Source: Leifsonia sp040686855 | Lineage (GTDB): Bacteria; Actinomycetota; Actinomycetes; Actinomycetales; Microbacteriaceae | Assembly: GCF_040686855.1 (NCBI RefSeq) | Contig: NZ_JBFBOG010000002.1 | Location: forward strand, 744,001-808,000 | Direction of reading: 5' to 3' | DNA: 64,000 nucleotides | Part shown: positions 58,639 to 64,000 of the stretch, piece after piece | Numbering within the stretch: the stretch's first letter is position 1 | How the letters are laid out: the number at the start of each line of letters is the position of its first letter | The notes under the pieces: generated by a model | What the model saw: the letters and a program-made list of their open reading frames with translations, nothing else | Told to the model about the DNA's origin: nothing | Databases searched by the model: none | Position numbers and translations under genes: made by a program

Positions 58639-61600
58639 ATGCGTGCGGGGGACGGTCGATCGGGTCGCGCCCGGTCGTTCTGGCCCCAGCGCAGCAGGGC
58701 TCAGGCGGGTGCGCTGGCCGCGACCGGCCTCGTGGTGGTCGTGGTGGCCTTCCTCGCCTCCGTCATGACCGGCCTCGCACTGCGCTCGCCGGACACCGCG
58801 GTGCGCGCGACGGTCACAGAGGAGCCCGCCGCCGTCACCTCGCTGGCGCTGCAGGCGACGCGCTCGACGGATGCGGTGACCCAGGACGAGGCCGTCCGTC
58901 GCGTGATCCACGAGCAGTTCCGGGGCGCATCGGTTCGGGTGGCGGCGACCGCTTTCGTCCCGTCGGCCGCGGTGACCGGCGGAGGGTCGGCACTGCTCCT
59001 GGTCGCCTCCGACGCCCTGCGCGCCGAGGTCGAGCCGACCGAGGGCCGGTGGCCGTCGGCGGAGACGGACGTCGCCGTCGACACCGCCTTCGCCCGCGCC
59101 CACGGGGTCTCGGTCGGCGATGCGCTGGTCTTCGCGGGCCCGGACACTGCGGTCCCCGTCACGGTGACCGCGCTCTGGCGCCCCGCGGACCCGGGGGCGC
59201 CGGCCTGGCTGGGGCTGGGCGACGGCGCTGAAGGGACGGACGGCCGCGTGATCGTGTCCGACGCGGTCGCGCAGGCCTCGGGCGACGGGACCTCGGCGCA
59301 GTGGGTGCTCACTCCCGACGCCGCGAAGGTCACATCCGCGCAGCTGCCGCGCCTGCGTTCCGGTTTCGACGGCGTCGCCGACGCGCTGAGCGAGGAGCCG
59401 ACGGCGGCGGCCAGCCCCTTCTCGTCGAGCGGGCAGGGCGCGGCGACGGTCGCGGCGATGCAGCGGTCGGTGGTCGCGCTGCAGGCGGTCATCCCCGTGC
59501 CGCTGACGGTGCTCGCGGTCTGCTCGATCATCGCGCTCGTCCTGCTCGGGCAGCTGCTCGCCGGCGCTCGCCGGGTGGAGACGCGCCTGCTGCGGTCACG
59601 CGGGATGACGGTCCGGGCGCTCGCCGTCGCGTCCGCTCTCGAAGCCGCCGTCATCGCCGTGGTCGGCGTGGCGTTCGGCGCCGCGGTCGCTCAGGTCGTC
59701 CTGCTTCCGCTGGTCGGTGGCCCGGCGCCGGGTGCCTCCGGTGTCGTGGATGTCGCGGTGCCCGCTCTCGCGGCGCTGCTGACCGCTGTGCTCGCGGCCG
59801 TCGTCACCATGGTCGTATCGGTGCGGTCGCTCACCGACGCTCCGGGAGCGGTGGAGGCGGGACGCTCGCGCACCGCGGTGTCCGCCGGGCTCGCCGTGCT
59901 CGCGGTGATCGCCGCCGCGGTGACACTGTGGCGATTCGTCGCGTTCAGTTCGTCCGGCTCCCTCGCCGACGGGACGGCGGGGGTGGACCCCGCGGGCGTC
60001 GTGGCGCCGGCGGCGGTGCTGTGCGCCATCGCGCTGGTGGGCCTCTCGCTGTTCGGGCCGGCCGCCGCGGCCGTCGAACGGATCGCCGGGCGCGGGCGGG
60101 GTGTCGCCCGGGTGCTCCCCGCGCGGCAGGTCGGGCGCGGGATCGCGCTGTTCGCCGGTCCAGTCGCGCTCATCGTCCTCGCGGTGGGCTCCCTGAGCTT
60201 CGCTGCGGGATACGCCGGGACGTTCGCCGGCTTCCTCCGCGACTCGACGCTGCTCGTCCAGGGAGCCCCGGTGCGTGCCGATCTCGGTGCGAGCGGGAGC
60301 CCGCGCTCGTCCTCCGACCTGTCGCCGGCGGCCGCGCTCCAACGTCCGGGCATCACGGCCTCGCCCGCGATCGTGGACGACGCGACGGTGGGCGACACGG
60401 ACGCGGCGCTGGTGGTCGCCGACACCGGCGTTCTCCCCGCGCTCACGCCGGTCGGGGCGTATCTGTTCGACGGGAGAGCGGCGGCGTCCGCGTTGAATGC
60501 CTCACGCGGCATACCGGGCGCCGACCTGTCGTCCGGCACCTCCGCGCTGCGCCTCCGGGTAGCCGCGACCGCCGGATCCGGCACGGTGAGGGCGACGGCG
60601 GTCACGGCCTGGCTCGCCAGCGACGCCGGCGAGGTCGTTCCCGTCACGGCATCCGTCGCGCCCGACGGGATCGCATCCCTCGCCGTCCCGTCGAGTCGCG
60701 CCGACCGCCTGGTCGCGCTCGACGTCGCCGTCGCGCCCGTCGGCGCCGTAGAGGTGAAGGTCGCGGTGACCGGCCTGCCGCACGCGTCCTCCGCCTGGAC
60801 ACTCGCGCCCGAAGCGTTCGGTTCATCGACGCCCTTCCACCCGGCAGGCGTCGCCTCCGCCTCCGCCGCCGCGCTCGACGCGCCCGCCTCGGTGCGGTTC
60901 GTGGCGGGCGATTCGGCCCCGCTGCGGTTCGCGGTGACGATGGCGCTGGCCGCCGACGACGACCTCGCCGTCGGCCGCCGGATCGAGGTGCGTTCGCCGG
61001 CGGGGGACCTGACCGGCACGGTGGCCCGCATCGTCGCCGCCGTTCCCGGTACGGCGTCGGAGCGGGCCGTCCTCGCCGACTACGCCGCCGTCTCCGCGCA
61101 CCTGCTGCGCACCACTCCCTCGGCGACCCGCGCCTCCTCCGTCTGGGCGTCGGGCGGCGACACGTCGGCGGTGGCGACCGCCCTGTCCCGGGCCGCCGGG
61201 CCTGAGGCGGTCGTCACCACCGCCGACGGCGGGTTCGTCTCGCGCTTCCTCGGCGGCGCCGTCCTCAGCACCTGGCTGGGAGCGGCGGGATGCGCGGTGC
61301 TGGCACTCGCCGCCGTCGCCGCGGCCGTCTCGTCCGCGCTCCGCCGCCGCCGCGGCGAGGTCGTCGTGCTGCGCGCCGTGGGACTGTCCGGCAGGCAGCA
61401 GGCATGGACGCGACGCCTGGAGGTCATCGGCGTGAGCGTCGCCGCCGGGGTCTTCGGCCTCCTCGGCGGCGTCGCCGTCGTCCTCCTCGTGGGCAACACG
61501 CTCGCGCGGCTCTCGGTGGCGACCGCGCCGTCCACCCTCTCGGTGCAGGGACGAGTGGATCCGGTCGGCCTCGGACTCGGGCTGCTCGCCCTCGCCGCCG

Positions 61601-61683
61601 CACTCGCCGCCGCCGTGTGGGCATACGGATCAGCGGTCCGGCGACAGGCCGCCGACACCGGCTACCGGGAGGAGACCCGATGA
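58639..61683 (+). CDS. FtsX-like ABC transporter permease
   Basis: A 1014-residue MacB/FtsX-type permease: one N-terminal membrane segment (about 27-48), a large extracytoplasmic domain (about 50-280), three segments with the FtsX core ARRVETRLLRSRGMTVRALA, further segments, a second outer domain and C-terminal segments with LRRRRGEVVVLRAVGLSGRQ, the second FtsX core. ATG at 58639 has TACGTT 6 nt upstream; GAGGGA is too close to serve as a ribosome site, so a leaderless start is likely. It overlaps a second permease by 4 bp; the ATPase is not in the window. Probably lipoprotein or peptide export. Confidence 0.85.
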   Translation: MRAGDGRSGRARSFWPQRSRAQAGALAATGLVVVVVAFLASVMTGLALRSPDTAVRATVTEEPAAVTSLALQATRSTDAVTQDEAVRRVIHEQFRGASVRVAATAFVPSAAVTGGGSALLLVASDALRAEVEPTEGRWPSAETDVAVDTAFARAHGVSVGDALVFAGPDTAVPVTVTALWRPADPGAPAWLGLGDGAEGTDGRVIVSDAVAQASGDGTSAQWVLTPDAAKVTSAQLPRLRSGFDGVADALSEEPTAAASPFSSSGQGAATVAAMQRSVVALQAVIPVPLTVLAVCSIIALVLLGQLLAGARRVETRLLRSRGMTVRALAVASALEAAVIAVVGVAFGAAVAQVVLLPLVGGPAPGASGVVDVAVPALAALLTAVLAAVVTMVVSVRSLTDAPGAVEAGRSRTAVSAGLAVLAVIAAAVTLWRFVAFSSSGSLADGTAGVDPAGVVAPAAVLCAIALVGLSLFGPAAAAVERIAGRGRGVARVLPARQVGRGIALFAGPVALIVLAVGSLSFAAGYAGTFAGFLRDSTLLVQGAPVRADLGASGSPRSSSDLSPAAALQRPGITASPAIVDDATVGDTDAALVVADTGVLPALTPVGAYLFDGRAAASALNASRGIPGADLSSGTSALRLRVAATAGSGTVRATAVTAWLASDAGEVVPVTASVAPDGIASLAVPSSRADRLVALDVAVAPVGAVEVKVAVTGLPHASSAWTLAPEAFGSSTPFHPAGVASASAAALDAPASVRFVAGDSAPLRFAVTMALAADDDLAVGRRIEVRSPAGDLTGTVARIVAAVPGTASERAVLADYAAVSAHLLRTTPSATRASSVWASGGDTSAVATALSRAAGPEAVVTTADGGFVSRFLGGAVLSTWLGAAGCAVLALAAVAAAVSSALRRRRGEVVVLRAVGLSGRQQAWTRRLEVIGVSVAAGVFGLLGGVAVVLLVGNTLARLSVATAPSTLSVQGRVDPVGLGLGLLALAAALAAAVWAYGSAVRRQAADTGYREETR

Positions 61684-64000
61684 GCCGGGAGGTGAGCGAC
61701 GCGCGGCTGTTCCTGCGCTCGCTGCGCGCGCACGCCGGGGGACTCGCGCTGCTCGCCGCGGTCGCCCTGGTCGCCGCGGCCGCGCTGGCCGCGTGGCCGC
61801 GGGCGGTGAGCGGCATCCTCGGCGCGGAGCTGCGGCACGACCTCCAGCAGTCCGGGGCCGGCGGCCGTGACCTCAGCGCCCCCATCCGCACCGGCTTCCT
61901 GTCGGCCGGGCCGATGGTCGATCCGGCGCCGCTCTGGGAGCAGCTGCCGGCGATCGGCGCGTCCGTGCGCAGCGCGATGAGCCCGGCGCTCCGCGCGGTC
62001 ACGACGACCGCCGACTCCGCGGCCCGCAGCGATGAACTGCCGACGGCATCTCCCGCCGACGCGCGTCCCCTCGACCACTACGGCGTCTCGCTGGAGGCGT
62101 ACCGGGCGCTGCGGCAGCAGGCGCGGCTCGAGCAGGGCGCGTGGCCGTCGGCGGCGGCGGCGGGCGCACCGGTCCCGGTCGTGGTCACCACGGCGACCGC
62201 CAAGCTGCTCCAGTGGAAGGTCGGCGAGACCCGCGAAGCGTCGGGCGGGCACGACGGAACGCTGATCCTGCGCCTCGCTGGAACGATCGCGCCGAGGGAC
62301 ACCGCCGCCGACTTCTGGGACCTCGACCCGGTCCGCGACCTCGGCCACGTCTCCGGCGGCGGCGACAGCCCGAAGAGCTTCGTCGGCGTCGCCTGGGTGG
62401 CGCCCTCCGCGTGGCCGGACCTGGCACCGCGCTTCGACGCCACCACGGCCGCGATCTGGTATCCCGTCGTCCCCGACCGCTTCACCGCCGAGACGCTGCC
62501 GGCCGTGCGGAGCGCGCTGGGCGGCTTCCTCGCCTCGCCTCCCGTCACCGGCGCCGGCGGGGCGAGCGTGCGGCTCCCCTTCGCGACCGCCGTGCAGCAA
62601 CCCCTCGACGACTTCGTCGCGCGAGCGCAGCCGGCGCAGACGCTGTTCGCCATCCTCCTCAGCGGGCCGCTCGTGGTCGCCCTGGCCGTGCTCGCCCAGG
62701 GGGCGCGCCTCGTCGCCGAGCGCCGGAGACCCGCCCTGGCTCTCGCCATCGCGCGCGGAGCGTCCCCGGGGCGGCTGCGCGCCGAGCTCGCCGCGCAGGG
62801 CGCCCTCGTCTCGGTCCCGGCGGCGGCGGTCGGCTTCGTGATCGCGCTGCTGGCCACCCCCGGCGCGCAACCCCTCGCGGTGCCGCTGGCGCTGGCCGCC
62901 GTGGCCGCGTTCCTCCCGCCGATCGCGCTGGTCCTCGCCGCGGGTCCGCTGGATCCCGCGGTGCGGGCGACGCGCCGCCGCCCCCGCTGGACCTGGGTCG
63001 CCGAGGTCGTCGCCGTCGGCCTCGCGGTGCTCAGCGTGGTGCTCGTGTCGCGTCGTGGACTGTCGTCGACCGGGGCCGGCCTGACGGTCGATCCACTCGC
63101 CGCACTGACTCCGGTGCTGGTGGCGATCGCAGCGTGCGTCCTCGTGGTGCGGCTCACCCGCCTCCCGCTCGACGGGCTGGCTCGCGCCCTGCACCGCGGT
63201 CGCGGTCCCGTCGCCTTCGTCGGCGCGTCCGGGACGCGCGGGGCGGGCTCCGGTGTGCTCTGGCCCGTCTTCACCCTGGTCGCCGGGGTCAGCATCGCCC
63301 TGTTCTCGGTCAGCATGCTGGCGACGGCCGGCGCGGGGCTCGCCGAGGGCGCGCGCATCCGGGTCGGCTCCGACCTCTCGCTGACCGCCGCGTCGTCGCT
63401 CAGCGAAGCCCAGGTGGATGCGGTGAAGCGCCTCGACGGCGTCGAGCGGACGGCGACGGTCGACTGGGCCGGGGGTGTGCGCATCTTCGCCGGCGGGGTG
63501 ACGTCGGACGTCTCCGGGTACCTCGTCGACCCCCGGGAACTGGATGCGGTCCAGTCGGGTCTGCCGCCGGACGCGCGTCTCTCGGCCGCGCTCACCGGCG
63601 GCATCAGGGGTCGCACCGGTGCCGCGCTGGGCGGTTGGGCCAGCCAGCTGCCGATCACCAGCGCCCTCATCGTCACCGGCGGCACCAACGTCCATCTCGC
63701 CGTGACCGAGCTCGATCACCTGCCGGGCGTGTACGTGCGCGACGGCGAGTGGGTCTTCCTCGACCTGACCACGCTGCCCGCGACGAGTGGCGTCACCGGC
63801 GAGCCGCAGACCGTCCTGGTGAAGCTGGCGCCCGGCGCCGACGCCGCCCGCGTCCACGCCGAGCTGCAGCGGATCGGCGGGTCTGGCGCGCTCGTCGGAG
63901 ATGCGATCGCGGAGCGCGACAGCCTCCGGGACGCGCCGCTCGTCTCCGGGACCGAGCAGGTCGCGCTGCTGTCGATCGCCTTGACCGTGCTGCTGTGCAT
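61680..64000 (+). CDS. FtsX-like ABC transporter permease (partial, 3' end outside window)
   Basis: The ATG overlaps the stop of the first permease (ATGA). 773 codons are visible without a stop. N-terminal MSREVSDARLFLRSLRAHAG leads into a membrane segment (about 20-40), a large outer domain (about 45-310), and an FtsX core with LVAERRRPALALAIARGASP and GRLRAELAAQGALVSVPAA. More hydrophobic segments follow, then a second outer domain. Similar layout to its neighbour, so the two likely form a heterodimeric permease with an ATPase encoded further right. Function inferred only from family. Confidence 0.87.
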   Translation, partial: MSREVSDARLFLRSLRAHAGGLALLAAVALVAAAALAAWPRAVSGILGAELRHDLQQSGAGGRDLSAPIRTGFLSAGPMVDPAPLWEQLPAIGASVRSAMSPALRAVTTTADSAARSDELPTASPADARPLDHYGVSLEAYRALRQQARLEQGAWPSAAAAGAPVPVVVTTATAKLLQWKVGETREASGGHDGTLILRLAGTIAPRDTAADFWDLDPVRDLGHVSGGGDSPKSFVGVAWVAPSAWPDLAPRFDATTAAIWYPVVPDRFTAETLPAVRSALGGFLASPPVTGAGGASVRLPFATAVQQPLDDFVARAQPAQTLFAILLSGPLVVALAVLAQGARLVAERRRPALALAIARGASPGRLRAELAAQGALVSVPAAAVGFVIALLATPGAQPLAVPLALAAVAAFLPPIALVLAAGPLDPAVRATRRRPRWTWVAEVVAVGLAVLSVVLVSRRGLSSTGAGLTVDPLAALTPVLVAIAACVLVVRLTRLPLDGLARALHRGRGPVAFVGASGTRGAGSGVLWPVFTLVAGVSIALFSVSMLATAGAGLAEGARIRVGSDLSLTAASSLSEAQVDAVKRLDGVERTATVDWAGGVRIFAGGVTSDVSGYLVDPRELDAVQSGLPPDARLSAALTGGIRGRTGAALGGWASQLPITSALIVTGGTNVHLAVTELDHLPGVYVRDGEWVFLDLTTLPATSGVTGEPQTVLVKLAPGADAARVHAELQRIGGSGALVGDAIAERDSLRDAPLVSGTEQVALLSIALTVLLC

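Overview
The window looks like a chromosomal segment of a high-GC Gram-positive actinobacterium, most plausibly Microbacteriaceae (Leifsonia-like). The evidence is uniformly GC-rich coding, frequent GTG starts, 4-bp stop/start overlaps, many genes with a TAnnnT hexamer 6-7 nt before the start codon and no Shine-Dalgarno (leaderless), an LAxTG sortase-E-type anchor, and an Asp23 cluster with its own ECF sigma factor. The family assignment is inference. I see no tRNA, rRNA, CRISPR array, phage or insertion sequence. Coding is dense. The only stretch near 300 bases without a conventional gene is 29626-29939, and it holds a promoter, an operator and a small leader ORF.

Layout. 1-3323: divergent Asp23/Gls24 envelope-stress cluster (minus strand, running off the left edge) and an ECF sigma operon (plus strand) whose second gene resembles an anti-sigma factor fused to an Asp23-like domain. 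3326-9314: unknown protein, a tandem-domain TetR regulator divergent from an MFS-GH3 glycosidase operon, and PPK2. 9398-15988: a frameshifted MSMEG_6728-family gene, SDR, GNAT, and a divergent pair of secreted proteins (LAxTG-anchored lamin-tail/phytase-like protein and a metallophosphoesterase) with PHO-box-like heptamers between them, then a YoaK protein. 15992-24646: polyamine-type permease and amine oxidase, CPBP protease, Kup, cold-shock protein, alpha/beta hydrolase with TetR, and a second TetR. 24732-27781: NCS1 permease plus amidohydrolase operon.

28594-41518 is a pentose-sugar region. A LacI regulator stands divergent from a ChvE/MmsA/MmsB ABC transporter, and an araB-araD-araA operon lies next to a second LacI regulator. 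Both promoters carry the same operator (TGTGACCGGTCACA or a one-base variant), and both regulators have identical recognition helices. They therefore probably form one arabinose uptake and catabolism regulon: import, ribulokinase, epimerase and isomerase feeding the pentose phosphate pathway. A PEP-mutase-family enzyme and a TPP-dependent enzyme sit between the two halves.

41565-64000: hemerythrin protein, trehalose-synthase-like GH13, mutarotase, PucR regulator divergent from gabT-gabD (GABA to succinate), a small helical protein, PhzF-like protein, Fur-catalase, a 65-aa protein whose ribosome-binding site lies in a hairpin, Na+/H+ antiporter, TetR with two operators controlling an EmrB-type MFS exporter, a T5orf172/GIY-YIG-like protein, mannose-6-phosphate isomerase, and two coupled FtsX-type ABC permeases, the second running off the right edge.

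Intergenic structure is rich: perfect-stem terminators, two copies of a 56-bp terminal-inverted-repeat element between convergent genes, and two other long palindromes.
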